Of a stretch of DNA of 61,374 nucleotides, positions 53,776 through 61,374 are shown piece after piece. The DNA is taken from the NCBI RefSeq assembly GCF_000685095.1, contig NZ_BAYE01000030.1:1-61374 (forward strand). Direction: 5' to 3'. The translations under genes were made by a program, and so were the position numbers. Source of the stretch: Paraburkholderia caledonica NBRC 102488 (GTDB lineage Bacteria > Pseudomonadota > Gammaproteobacteria > Burkholderiales > Burkholderiaceae). The notes under the pieces are model-generated. The model worked only from the letters and a program-made list of their open reading frames with translations, did no database searches and was not told where the DNA came from. Within the stretch, counting starts at the first letter, position 1. Each line of letters begins with the position of its first letter.

Positions 53776-55164
53776 CTACTCGACATTGCACACAGTCTTC
53801 GACACCAGAGCGCGATCGTGTTTGCGAAACCAGCCGGTCGTTTCTCGCGTAAAGAGCGCGGTCAGGAAGAACGCGATCACCATGAGCCCTGCGATGAAAT
53901 AGAGCGCATTGTTGTAGCCGCCCGCGTGCCCGAAGCCACCGCCCGCGCCGATCAGTGCGCCGATCACGAACGGACCGAAGCCACCCAGGTAGATGCCCAC
54001 GTTAATGATCGAACCCGCGATGCCAGTGGTGCCCGGCTTGGTCGAATCGAACGCAATCGCATAAACGAGCGTGTACGGAGCGTTGAGTGCGAACCCTGCA
54101 AAGAGCTGGATCGCGACCAGCGTACCCAGGCTCATGTAAGAGTACTTGAACAGCAGCATGCCGACCGCCAGCCAGATAAACACGATCATCAGGCACAGCT
54201 TTCTGCCAAGACGATCCGAAATCCAGCCCCAGACAATCTGGCCGACGCCCCCGGTGATCGTGAACAACACGCTGTACGCAGCGGCTTCGGCGAAGTTGTA
54301 GTGCGCGACGAACGCAAGGTACTGGGGCAGCCAGAAACTGATGCCGAAATAGCCCACGATGGCAAGCAGCGAGACCAGTGCAATGATCGAGATGTTCGGA
54401 TTCTTCATCGCGACACCAAACGATCCCTTGGGAGCACCGGCGCCGTGTTCGAGGTCGGGGGACAAGGGTGGTGTTTCACCAGCCGCAGTGACGTGGGCGT
54501 GGAATCTGTCGTAGCGCTTTTCGCTGCAATACCACCAGTACAAGGCGAACACGATGACCATCGGGATCGGAAAAAGCAGGAACGCGATGCGCCAGTTTTC
54601 CGGGCCGTAGATGCTCAACAGCGCGCTAATTGCAAAGCCGCCGATCAGCGTGCCCCACGGATAGCCCGTGTGATGAATCCCGAGTGCAAGACCGCGGCGC
54701 TCCTTGGACCACCATTCGGCGAGTGAGGTCACTTCGATAGATTCGCCCGCTCCACCAAAGGCGTGAGAAAGCACCTGCAGCGCGACCAGCACGCCAATCG
54801 ACGCAGTCAGGAGATTCAAGCCGGTCAGGCAGGTGAACAGTGTGTAGCCGATAACGATCGGCAGATGGCGATACTTCCTCCGCCAGCCATGGCCGCCCTT
54901 ATCGGCCCAGATCATGGTCGGGATGGCGATCAACGCTGTCGACATTGTGATGATCGTCGCGTACAGACCGATGGTTGCTGCGCTCGTGCCAAATTCCTTG
55001 GTGATGGATGGCAGGACAACAAACAGCATCTGACGCGAGTTGGCATCCATCGCATACACCAGCCACAACAGCAACAGCGCCATCCATGACTCGGGGGCTA
55101 CCATCCGTCTTTTCAGTGGCGCGGCGAGTCGCCCCGACCCGACGCCTTTATCTACTGTCTCCAT
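53776..55164 (-). CDS. MFS transporter (ACS-like / hydroxybenzoate-like permease)
   Basis: A 462-residue major-facilitator permease, about twelve helices. Helix 1 reads MALLLLWLVYAMDANSRQML, followed by TMIWADKGGHGWRRKYRHLP in loop 2-3. EWWSKERRGLALGIHHTGYP in helix 4-5 is typical of anion:cation symporter and sugar-acid permeases. ATG 55164 has GGAGG five bases upstream. It is transcribed toward the cupin dioxygenase (gap 133 nt), with two palindromic boxes at 55233 and 55294 ahead of it. It probably imports the substrate of the cupin/hydrolase set. Confidence 0.9.
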   Translation of the reverse strand: METVDKGVGSGRLAAPLKRRMVAPESWMALLLLWLVYAMDANSRQMLFVVLPSITKEFGTSAATIGLYATIITMSTALIAIPTMIWADKGGHGWRRKYRHLPIVIGYTLFTCLTGLNLLTASIGVLVALQVLSHAFGGAGESIEVTSLAEWWSKERRGLALGIHHTGYPWGTLIGGFAISALLSIYGPENWRIAFLLFPIPMVIVFALYWWYCSEKRYDRFHAHVTAAGETPPLSPDLEHGAGAPKGSFGVAMKNPNISIIALVSLLAIVGYFGISFWLPQYLAFVAHYNFAEAAAYSVLFTITGGVGQIVWGWISDRLGRKLCLMIVFIWLAVGMLLFKYSYMSLGTLVAIQLFAGFALNAPYTLVYAIAFDSTKPGTTGIAGSIINVGIYLGGFGPFVIGALIGAGGGFGHAGGYNNALYFIAGLMVIAFFLTALFTRETTGWFRKHDRALVSKTVCNVE

Positions 55165-55232
55165 TGCATCCTCCATTCCTTGACGTTGGCGCCGCGTGTC
55201 GCCCGGTTACAAAGCAATTGCCTTGCTATTGA

Positions 55233-55244
55233 TGAAGCGCTTCA
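55233..55244. promoter_or_regulatory. operator-like palindrome TGAAGCGCTTCA, copy 1
   Basis: Perfect 12-bp palindrome with a central CG as in LacI-family operators, 69 bp upstream of the MFS start. Confidence 0.65.
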
Positions 55245-55293
55245 AAAAAGCGATGTAGGTCCGCGCCGGAGCAGAGGTGTCATACGTTGCTTG

Positions 55294-55307
55294 TTGAAGC
55301 GCTTCAA
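55294..55307. promoter_or_regulatory. operator-like palindrome TTGAAGCGCTTCAA, copy 2
   Basis: Perfect 14-bp palindrome, 62 bp from copy 1 (about six helical turns), suited to cooperative binding or looping. Confidence 0.68.
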
Positions 55308-55425
55308 GTGTGGTCGTCAAACCCTGAATCTGCAAAGGGGGTTTTCCCTGGAGACGCCCGCTCGCAGGGCTTTTATCGGTAGGTGTATACGCCGGGATTG
55401 ACTCGGTCAGTTCGTAGTGACAATC

Positions 55426-55438
55426 TGAAAGCGCTTCA
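55426..55438. promoter_or_regulatory. operator-like site TGAAAGCGCTTCA, copy 3
   Basis: Same core AAGCGCTT with one extra A in the left arm. About 212 bp upstream of the alpha/beta hydrolase start. Confidence 0.5.
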
Positions 55439-55506
55439 AATGTTCGTCACGTTGATGATCGGCATCTTCGAAAACGCTCGAGCATCTGAGTGTGCGATGC
55501 TGAATA

Positions 55507-55518
55507 TGAAGCGATTCA
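55507..55518. promoter_or_regulatory. operator-like site TGAAGCGATTCA, copy 4
   Basis: One mismatch from the palindrome, 132 bp upstream of the alpha/beta hydrolase start. Confidence 0.5.
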
Positions 55519-55650
55519 ATCAAGTCGGCGCCGTGTCGCCGTTGGCCACTGGGCCGGCCAAACAACGACTGACGAGTTCCGTCACGAAAGTCGTCGGATC
55601 AGCGCGGGGTGCCGCAGCTTTACCTAACAATTCATCTGGAGGAGCACGAC

Positions 55651-56487
55651 ATGTCGCAGATTACGAGGTCTCAAGGCAAAAAGATGGAAGTGAACGGCAC
55701 GACGCTATGGGTTGAGGACACCGGCGAAACAGACCTTCCGGTCGTGCTGTGCCTGCACTCCTGCTTCCTCGACGGAACAATGTTCGACGGCCTTGTTCAG
55801 GCGGCCGCGGGCAAATTCCGGGTTGTCCGTCCGGATTTCAGAGGACAGGGCAAAAGCGCGCTCGACGCCGTCGATATCATCACCATGGACAAGTGCGCCG
55901 ATGACATGGAGGGATTGATCGACAGGATGGGCCTCAAATCGATCAACGTCATGGCGCAGTCCATGGGCGGAGACGTGGCCTTTCGACTCATTGCTCGCCG
56001 GCAGGAGCTCTTCCGGTCCCTGGTCGTCGCGGGCTCCTCGGCTTGCGGCGAGCCCCCGGAGCAGGGCGCACGATTCGCGCAATGGGTCGTCGATGCGGGC
56101 GAAAAGGGATTCACAGGCGAGATTCTCGACATGACGATGGAAGTAATGTTCGGCAAGACTACTCGCCACGACCCCGACAAGCAGGACATGGTGACCTACT
56201 GGCGAGACCGCATCGCGGCGTTGCCAAAATCGCTGCGCCCGGCGATGAAGGGCGTCATGCATCGTGAAAGCTCGGTACACCTGTTGCCGTCCATCAAGAT
56301 TCCCGTGCTGGTCATCAATGGCGAAGAAGACATGCCGCGGCCGCCCGCATGGTCCGACGAAATGAAGCGTGAGCTGCCGAACGCGAAATTGATGCGGCTC
56401 GGCAAGATCGGTCACAGCCCGACCCTCGAGGCGCCGGAGACGGTTATTCCTGCAATCATCGACTTCTATCTCGACCCGCGCGTTTGA
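55651..56487 (+). CDS. alpha/beta hydrolase
   Basis: A 278-residue alpha/beta hydrolase. Oxyanion segment LCLHSCFLDGTMFDGLVQ (HS in place of HG), nucleophile S104 in AQSMGGDVA, acid in INGEEDMPRP, histidine in IGHSPTLEAP. ATG 55651 has CTGGAGGAG seven bases upstream. It is divergent from the permease-cupin run and followed, after boxes 5-7, by the ABC importer genes in the same direction. It could hydrolyse an ester or a C-C bond in the imported compound. It is a distinct gene from the fusion hydrolase at 51769. Confidence 0.9.
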   Translation: MSQITRSQGKKMEVNGTTLWVEDTGETDLPVVLCLHSCFLDGTMFDGLVQAAAGKFRVVRPDFRGQGKSALDAVDIITMDKCADDMEGLIDRMGLKSINVMAQSMGGDVAFRLIARRQELFRSLVVAGSSACGEPPEQGARFAQWVVDAGEKGFTGEILDMTMEVMFGKTTRHDPDKQDMVTYWRDRIAALPKSLRPAMKGVMHRESSVHLLPSIKIPVLVINGEEDMPRPPAWSDEMKRELPNAKLMRLGKIGHSPTLEAPETVIPAIIDFYLDPRV

Positions 56488-56697
56488 CGACGCGGTGCGC
56501 GGCGGCTTTCATGGCCGGCGTGGGTTTGCACTCGGTAATCCCGGTCGCCTGCACAAGCCGCCATGCGCGGTTTCCCTGCGGGCTGCTGCGTTCACTGTGT
56601 GCTGACTGACTCTTCCAAAGCCGCCTCCGCAAACCCTGAATGACGCCGCCGACAGGCCTCGGCGGCTGGCCACGCATAGCGATGCGCGTGCGTTATA

Positions 56698-56709
56698 TGA
56701 AACGCTTCA
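56698..56709. promoter_or_regulatory. operator-like site TGAAACGCTTCA, copy 5
   Basis: One mismatch from the palindrome TGAAGCGCTTCA; flanked by ATA..TAA. Confidence 0.55.
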
Positions 56710-56867
56710 TAAGAAGCTTTTCACCATGCACCGGGAGATCTGCTCGAACGAAGATCGGTGTTTACACGTAGTGCTCGCTACGAAGCGCAAAAACGCTTTT
56801 TTAGTGCGCTTCATTTCTATAGTATTACAGCTCGGCAAAGGGAGTAGCGCGCGCGTTGAGCAAAAGT

Positions 56868-56879
56868 TGAAGCGGTTCA
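56868..56879. promoter_or_regulatory. operator-like site TGAAGCGGTTCA, copy 6
   Basis: One mismatch from the palindrome TGAAGCGCTTCA, with the CG centre retained. Confidence 0.5.
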
Positions 56880-56992
56880 TAGACGCAGCGCATTCGAACC
56901 ATCACCGAAAAGCGTGATGCGCTCGATGTGCGATGCTTCGTCACGAACGGCTTCGACCTGGTTGCAGTCCACAGTTCAATGCATTCCAAATA

Positions 56993-57004
56993 TGAAGCGC
57001 TTCA
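56993..57004. promoter_or_regulatory. operator-like palindrome TGAAGCGCTTCA, copy 7
   Basis: Perfect copy lying just ahead of the ribosome site (57011-57015) of the binding-protein gene, a position where a bound repressor would block transcription. Confidence 0.65.
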
Positions 57005-57022
57005 CATGAAAGGAGACACCAA

Positions 57023-58231
57023 TTGCGCTCAAGAATAAAAACCCTCATCTGCGCCCTCGGCGCCATCAGCGGCCTGCTGGCAGGTGCAACGCAGGCGGCG
57101 GATCTGAAGATCGGAGCGATGTACCCATTCAGCGGCGGTCTTGCGCTGTTGGGCGACGAAAGCTTTCGAGGGGTCGAACTGGCTGCCGATGAGCGCAATG
57201 CCGCCGGCGGCATCAATGGCAGCAAGATCGTGCTGGTGAAGGCTGATGCCGTAGACGCAAACCAGGCGGTAGGCGAAGCGCGTCGGCTAACTTCGGTCGT
57301 GAACGTCACCGCCATTTTCGGCAGCTACTCATCCGCGGTGTCATCGGCTGCAACGCAGGTGACGGAACTTGCTGGCGTGCCGTACTTCGAGTTGGGCGCA
57401 GTTTCCGACAACATCACAGCGCGGGGCTTCAAGTATCTGTTCCGCAGCAATGCTACGGCCAGGAATTTCGCTGACCGTTCGGTCGAGGCGGTGGTCAAGG
57501 TAATTGCACCGGCGCTGAACGTCGACCCGAAGACCTTGAAGGTCGCAATTATTGCGGAGGACGGTCCATACGGAACGTTGGTCAGCGGCTACCAGAAGGA
57601 AGGCGCGAAGAAGGCCGGACTTAATGTAGTCGAAGTGCTGCCTTATTCGGCGAAGAGCGTTGACCTTTCGTCGTTGATTCTCCGACTCAAGGGCGCCGAC
57701 GCCGATGTCGTCTTGCAGACCTCGTACCAGAACGATTCGATTCTCTTTTTCAGGCAATCCGCACAAGCAGGATATAAGCCCAAAGCGGTTATCGGGGCTG
57801 GCGGCGGATACTCGTTGAGCGATACCGCGAAATCGCTTGGCGCTCAGATCGAAGGGGCGTATGACGTCGATTTTCCGCAAGTTTCCATCAACCCGAAAGG
57901 CGCTCCAGGACTCGATGCATTTTCGTCCGCGTATAAGAAGAAGTTTGGCTCGGAGCCACGCTCGGGCCATAGTCTCGTGAACTACGTGGGTGCAAAGGCA
58001 TTCCTCGATGTGCTGGCCAGTGCGCATTCAACGGACAAGGACAAGATTCGCGAGGCCGTGTTGGCCTACAGGAAAGCGACTGGAACGACGGCCGCAGGAT
58101 GGGGCTTCCAGTTCGCCGACGACGGGCAGAACCAGCTCGCGACGACAAATCTCATGCAGTGGCAGCAGGGAAAACTTGTGACCGTCTATCCCGCGGACGT
58201 CGCAATCGCCAAGCCCATCACTCCCCGATAG
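57023..58231 (+). CDS. branched-chain-type ABC transporter substrate-binding protein
   Basis: A 402-residue periplasmic binding protein of the Leu/Ile/Val (type I fold) family. TTG start at 57023 with AGGAG seven bases upstream. The signal peptide is RSRIKTLICALGAISGLLAG followed by ATQA, cut before ADLKIGAMYP. Mature motifs: MYPFSGGLALLGDESFRGVE, IFGSYSSAVSSAATQVTELA, AIIAEDGPYGTLVSGYQKEG. Proteins of this set often bind aromatic or other carboxylates rather than amino acids in catabolic loci. First gene of the importer operon, directly behind palindrome copy 7. Confidence 0.92.
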   Translation: MRSRIKTLICALGAISGLLAGATQAADLKIGAMYPFSGGLALLGDESFRGVELAADERNAAGGINGSKIVLVKADAVDANQAVGEARRLTSVVNVTAIFGSYSSAVSSAATQVTELAGVPYFELGAVSDNITARGFKYLFRSNATARNFADRSVEAVVKVIAPALNVDPKTLKVAIIAEDGPYGTLVSGYQKEGAKKAGLNVVEVLPYSAKSVDLSSLILRLKGADADVVLQTSYQNDSILFFRQSAQAGYKPKAVIGAGGGYSLSDTAKSLGAQIEGAYDVDFPQVSINPKGAPGLDAFSSAYKKKFGSEPRSGHSLVNYVGAKAFLDVLASAHSTDKDKIREAVLAYRKATGTTAAGWGFQFADDGQNQLATTNLMQWQQGKLVTVYPADVAIAKPITPR

Positions 58232-58298
58232 TCGTCCATTCACCTTCAATGAACCTGCAGCCGGGACGCTTCCGCAGCGTCCCGGTAAAGGACCTGGC

Positions 58299-59171
58299 AT
58301 GTCAATTTTCCTTCAGCTCCTGGTCAACGGCCTGCTCCTGGGCGGGGCCTACGCGATTATCAGCATCGGTCTAACACTAATCTTCGGCGTCGTGCGCGTT
58401 GTGAACTTTGCCCACGGTGAGCTTCTCATGGTCGGCATGTACGCTGTCTGGATGCTTGCACAGCATCTCGGGTGGCATCCGTACATCTCAGCAGTCCCGG
58501 TCGCGCTTATGTTGTTTGCGGCCGGCGCGCTCTTGCAGCGCTTTGTTATTCAGCCGCTTCTTTCGTCCGAAGCTCACATCCAGATCTTCGCGACCGTCGG
58601 CGTATCCACGGCGTTGCTCAATCTGGCGCTCATGATTTTCGGCGCTGACGTGCACCCCGTCGACGTCACGTTTGGAACAGAGCATCTTCAGCTGGGATCG
58701 CTAAATGTATCGACCGGGCAAGTCATCACTTTCGTGGTCGCGATTCTCGTGGCAAGCGGCTTGCACGTCTTCCTGCAGCAGACGTTTACCGGCCGCGCGT
58801 TCCGGGCGGTCGCCCAGCATCGCTATGCAGCGTCGCTGATGGGCGTGAACGTAAAGGCGACCTACATACTGGCTTTCGGCTTTGGCGCCGCGCTCGTGGG
58901 TCTCGCGTCAGGCTTGCTTGCCGTGCAATACCCAGTCTTCCCAACCGTCGGCCAGTACTTTGTGCTGACGGCATTCGTCATTGTCGTTCTTGGTGGTCTC
59001 GGGAGTTTGCTCGGTGCCCTGGTCGGGTCGCTTGTCATCGGTTTGATCGACAGCCTCGCGGGTTACTACGTCTCTCCGGATCTGAAAGAGGTGGTCTACT
59101 TTGCCCTGTTCCTTGTCATCCTCTTCGTCCGACCAACCGGCCTGTTCGGGCTTGGTCGTGGCTCCGAATAA
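58299..59171 (+). CDS. branched-chain-type ABC transporter permease (LivH)
   Basis: A 290-residue inner-membrane permease with about eight helices. Start MSIFLQLLVNGLLLGGAYAI, then LIFGVVRVVNFAHGELLMVG, the LivH hallmark. The C-terminal cytoplasmic EAA-like loop is around FTGRAFRAVAQHRYAASLMG. The end LFVRPTGLFGLGRG is typical. Gap to the fused permease-ATPase gene is 11 nt. It pairs with LivM to form the channel. Confidence 0.93.
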   Translation: MSIFLQLLVNGLLLGGAYAIISIGLTLIFGVVRVVNFAHGELLMVGMYAVWMLAQHLGWHPYISAVPVALMLFAAGALLQRFVIQPLLSSEAHIQIFATVGVSTALLNLALMIFGADVHPVDVTFGTEHLQLGSLNVSTGQVITFVVAILVASGLHVFLQQTFTGRAFRAVAQHRYAASLMGVNVKATYILAFGFGAALVGLASGLLAVQYPVFPTVGQYFVLTAFVIVVLGGLGSLLGALVGSLVIGLIDSLAGYYVSPDLKEVVYFALFLVILFVRPTGLFGLGRGSE

Positions 59172-59182
59172 GCGAGGCATCG

Positions 59183-60967
59183 ATGTTTCCTAATTTCCTG
59201 CATCCTCGCGGCTACATCGGCTCGCTGGCATTGCTCGCGCTGCTCGTGGTGCCCTTTGCCGTCCAGTCTCCGTTTGTCTATCACCTCGCTGTTCTGGTTT
59301 GCATATTCGGAGCGCTTGCCACTGCCTGGAATATCGTCGGGGGCTACGCCGGCCAACTCTCGCTTGGGCATGCGGTTTTCTATGGCATCGGCAGCTATAG
59401 CGCGACTCTGCTCGTCATCCACTTCGGGGTCTCACCGTGGATAGGAATGTTCGTCGGTGCGGCGGTGTCGGTTGTGGCGGCGGTCATAATCGCCTACCCA
59501 ACGTTGCGCCTTCGAGGCCCTTTTTTCGCGCTCGCGACAATCGCGTTCCTGGAGGTTTGCCGCCTTGTGACAGTGCATGAAGAGGGCTTGACGGGTGGCT
59601 CCGCGGGGCTGACCTTGCCGCTGAATATCGGGCTGAAGTGGATGGTCTTTCGTGAAAAGTGGGCATACCTTCTTATCGCCTTCGCCTTTCTGCTCGCCAC
59701 ACTGTGGGTGTCGTGGGCCATCCGGCGCTCGCGCTTTGGCTTCTACCTTATCGCGGTACGCGAGCGCGAAGACGCGGCCAGAGCCGTCGGCGTCAACGCA
59801 GTTCGCGTGAAGATTTCGGCTGCGATCATCTCGGCCGCGCTGACCAGCCTCATCGGGTCTTTTCACGCGATGTACCTGACCTTCATTGACCCGTCAGCGG
59901 CTTTTTCCCTTGACCTGTCGATCCAGATTGCCATGTTCGCCCTCATCGGGGGACTCGGAACCGTTGGTGGCCCGCTTGCCGGAACAATCCTTGTCTTGCC
60001 AGCGGCGGAGTTGGCCCGAGGGTGGCTCAGTTCGTTTGGCAGCGGCACCCACGGTTTTGTCTATGGCGTCATCCTGGTCCTGGTTGTGCTTTTCATTCCT
60101 CGGGGCATCGCAGGTCATCTGGGCGTCCATGTTTTACGCTTCATTGACCGGCTACCCGGGGCAGGCCGTGCGAAAGCTGGTCCGACACTGATCGCCGCCG
60201 AGCCGACATCGCTTAACGATGGCGCGCCCTTGCTGGTAGCCGAGCATCTCAAGAAGCGGTTCGGCGGCTTGCTTGCCACCGATGACGTTTCTCTAACACT
60301 CCATTCCGGAGAAATCCTCGGTGTGATCGGCCCTAACGGCGCCGGCAAGACGACCGTCTTCAATCAACTATCGGGGTTCATCCGTCCGAATGAGGGAACC
60401 GTCAAGCTGCGGCTTTCCGACGGGCAGTGGGCTGAGCCGCAATCGCCGAACGCGTTCGCGAAGGCCGGCATTGGCCGCACGTTCCAGATTGCGCAGCCAT
60501 TCGCGGGACTGTCCGTACTCGAGAACATCATGCTTGGCGCCTTCATGCATACCGCGAGCCGCGAGGAGGCAGACGCTATCGCGCGGCAGGTTGCGGAGAC
60601 CACTGACCTGACTCCATTGCTCGATACCGAGGCGCGCAGCCTGACGGTCGGCGGAATGAAGCGACTGGAGGTTGCGCGAGCGCTCGCGACCCGGCCGCGC
60701 GTGCTGCTTCTCGACGAGGTGATGGCTGGCCTGAATCCGGCCGACGTCACCCGCGCTATCGCTATGGTGCGTCGCATAAGGAATGAGGGAGTCTCGGTGC
60801 TTATGATCGAACACATGATGCAGGCGACGATGGCATTGTCGGACCGAATTGTCGTCATCAGCTCAGGCAGTGTTCTCTGCCAGGGCGCTCCCGCTGAGGT
60901 CGTGAATGACCCGAAGGTCATAGAAGCTTATCTAGGAAAGGGGTACGTCGATGCTCAAGCTGCGTGA
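59183..60967 (+). CDS. fused ABC permease (LivM) and ATPase (LivG)
   Basis: A 594-residue fusion. Residues about 1-320 form a LivM permease (AWNIVGGYAGQLSLGHAVFY, LRGPFFALATIAFLEVCRLV, SAAFSLDLSIQIAMFALIGG). Residues about 345-590 form a LivG ATPase with Walker A GPNGAGKTT, signature region SLTVGGMKRLEVARAL (LTVGG rather than LSGGQ) and Walker B VLLLDEVMAGL. The linker is about residues 322-343. Such fusions are known in Burkholderiales catabolic clusters. The ATPase pairs with LivF, whose start overlaps this stop by 17 nt. Confidence 0.93.
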   Translation: MFPNFLHPRGYIGSLALLALLVVPFAVQSPFVYHLAVLVCIFGALATAWNIVGGYAGQLSLGHAVFYGIGSYSATLLVIHFGVSPWIGMFVGAAVSVVAAVIIAYPTLRLRGPFFALATIAFLEVCRLVTVHEEGLTGGSAGLTLPLNIGLKWMVFREKWAYLLIAFAFLLATLWVSWAIRRSRFGFYLIAVREREDAARAVGVNAVRVKISAAIISAALTSLIGSFHAMYLTFIDPSAAFSLDLSIQIAMFALIGGLGTVGGPLAGTILVLPAAELARGWLSSFGSGTHGFVYGVILVLVVLFIPRGIAGHLGVHVLRFIDRLPGAGRAKAGPTLIAAEPTSLNDGAPLLVAEHLKKRFGGLLATDDVSLTLHSGEILGVIGPNGAGKTTVFNQLSGFIRPNEGTVKLRLSDGQWAEPQSPNAFAKAGIGRTFQIAQPFAGLSVLENIMLGAFMHTASREEADAIARQVAETTDLTPLLDTEARSLTVGGMKRLEVARALATRPRVLLLDEVMAGLNPADVTRAIAMVRRIRNEGVSVLMIEHMMQATMALSDRIVVISSGSVLCQGAPAEVVNDPKVIEAYLGKGYVDAQAA

Positions 60968-61374
60968 TGTAAGTGCTGGGTATGGTAAGAGCGAGGTTCT
61001 TCGGGGAGTGTCCCTTGACGTGAACGCGGGTGAGGTCGTCACGATCGTCGGCGCCAATGGAGCGGGCAAAACGACCACCCTCAAAACGCTCTGCGGAGTG
61101 GTCGCTGCAAAAGGAGGCTCGATCAAGTTCGATGGCGATGAACTGTCCGGAAAGGATCCACACGAGATCGTGAATCTCGGCATCACGATGATTCCCGAAG
61201 GACGCCAGCTGTTTCCGTTTTTGACGGTCGAGGAGAACCTGCTGATGGGTGCGTTCAGGGCAGGGGCACGCCAGACCCGGGCGCAACGCCTGGAGAGCGT
61301 TCTTGAGCTGTTTCCGCGTGTGCGCGAACGCCTCAAGCAGCGAGCCGGATCGCTCTCCGGTGGCGAACAACAGA
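60951..61374 (+). CDS. branched-chain-type ABC transporter ATPase (LivF), partial
   Basis: The second ATPase of the importer, cut by the window end after about 141 codons (LivF is normally about 235-240). ATG 60951, MLKLRDVSAGYGKSEVLRGV, Walker A GANGAGKTT, IPEGRQLFPFLTVEENL, and the signature LSGGEQQ at the last codons seen. AGGAAAGGGG lies about 8 bases upstream, inside the preceding gene; the 17-nt overlap implies coupled translation. Confidence 0.92.
   Translation, partial: MLKLRDVSAGYGKSEVLRGVSLDVNAGEVVTIVGANGAGKTTTLKTLCGVVAAKGGSIKFDGDELSGKDPHEIVNLGITMIPEGRQLFPFLTVEENLLMGAFRAGARQTRAQRLESVLELFPRVRERLKQRAGSLSGGEQQ

Larger units (their letters stand above)
55165..55650. promoter_or_regulatory. 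divergent control region with four palindromic boxes
   Basis: A 486-bp gap between the MFS permease (minus) and an alpha/beta hydrolase (plus). It carries four TGAAGCGCTTCA-type sites at 55233, 55294, 55426 and 55507. The two nearer the permease are perfect. No gene is convincing inside. Confidence 0.6.
56488..57022. promoter_or_regulatory. control region of the ABC importer with three palindromic boxes
   Basis: A 535-bp gap with sites at 56698, 56868 and 56993, the last ending 18 bp before the TTG start of the binding-protein gene. AT-rich between 56690 and 56830. No gene is convincing. Confidence 0.6.

Noticed and set aside
1..61374. tRNA, rRNA, riboswitch or replication-origin features
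   Set aside because: No cloverleaf, conserved rRNA segment, known riboswitch core or iteron/DnaA-box cluster was recognised by eye; a covariance-model scan would be needed to exclude small RNAs.

Overview
The window looks like an accessory, catabolism-rich stretch of a Burkholderiales chromosome or megaplasmid, of the Paraburkholderia/Caballeronia/Burkholderia type. This rests on high GC, Burkholderia-style general porins (13172, 30834, a truncated one at 48393), AAHS-type aromatic-acid transporters, a cupin of the 2,4'-dihydroxyacetophenone dioxygenase family, and small periplasmic proteins typical of that order. No rRNA, tRNA or CRISPR array was seen. The assignment comes from gene content only.

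Region 1 (542-19190) is a large catabolic locus. A minus-strand run from 12057 down to 542 encodes an FAD aromatic monooxygenase, a VOC-fold protein, a fumarylacetoacetase, an alpha/beta hydrolase, a three-subunit molybdenum hydroxylase (FAD, 2Fe-2S and Mo subunits) with a CoxG-like maturation protein, a crotonase, a UbiD decarboxylase and a LysR regulator. Most junctions are tight or overlap by 4-11 nt. A UbiX flavin prenyltransferase (supplier of the UbiD cofactor) lies just upstream, and a perfect 9-bp dyad (12091-12121) sits before the first gene. On the plus strand follow a porin, two tandem AAHS permeases (the first frameshifted in a G7 tract) and a chemoreceptor. Together they suggest sensing, uptake and ring cleavage of an aromatic or heteroaromatic acid that I cannot identify.

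Region 2 (19245-30333) is rich in insertion-sequence debris: decayed IS3, IS5, IS6 and IS91 family pieces, an epimerase truncated by an IS6 fragment and an ATP-grasp fragment. Interspersed intact genes encode a class I fructose-bisphosphate aldolase, an MlaC-like protein, an HD-domain (cyanamide hydratase-like) protein, a quinone-oxidoreductase-like MDR enzyme, a BamE-like lipoprotein and a TetR regulator. Region 3 (30834-39908) holds a porin, an alpha/beta hydrolase, a Baeyer-Villiger-type flavin monooxygenase divergent from an AraC regulator, a decayed and an intact DUF1254/DUF1214 gene, an outer-membrane protein and an SDR. It resembles a ketone, alkane or terpenoid-like oxidation module. 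Region 4 (40236-50573) is mixed: an IS6 remnant, a broken SDR, an epoxide-hydrolase-like enzyme, an isochorismatase-family hydrolase, small secreted proteins, an AraC regulator, a GNAT acetyltransferase, a Tat-exported hydrolase, a truncated porin and an MFS protein.

Region 5 (50582-61374) begins with an IS6 copy that cuts off a sugar-type ABC ATPase gene. It continues as a second catabolic locus. Minus strand: an SCP2/alpha-beta hydrolase fusion, a 2,4'-dihydroxyacetophenone-dioxygenase-like cupin and an MFS permease. Plus strand: an alpha/beta hydrolase and a branched-chain-type ABC importer (binding protein, LivH, fused LivM-LivG, and LivF running off the end). At least seven copies of a TGAAGCGCTTCA-type palindrome stud the gaps around these promoters, pointing to one LacI-type regulator, not in the window, that controls the whole locus. 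I consider this the strongest candidate for an undescribed regulated system here.
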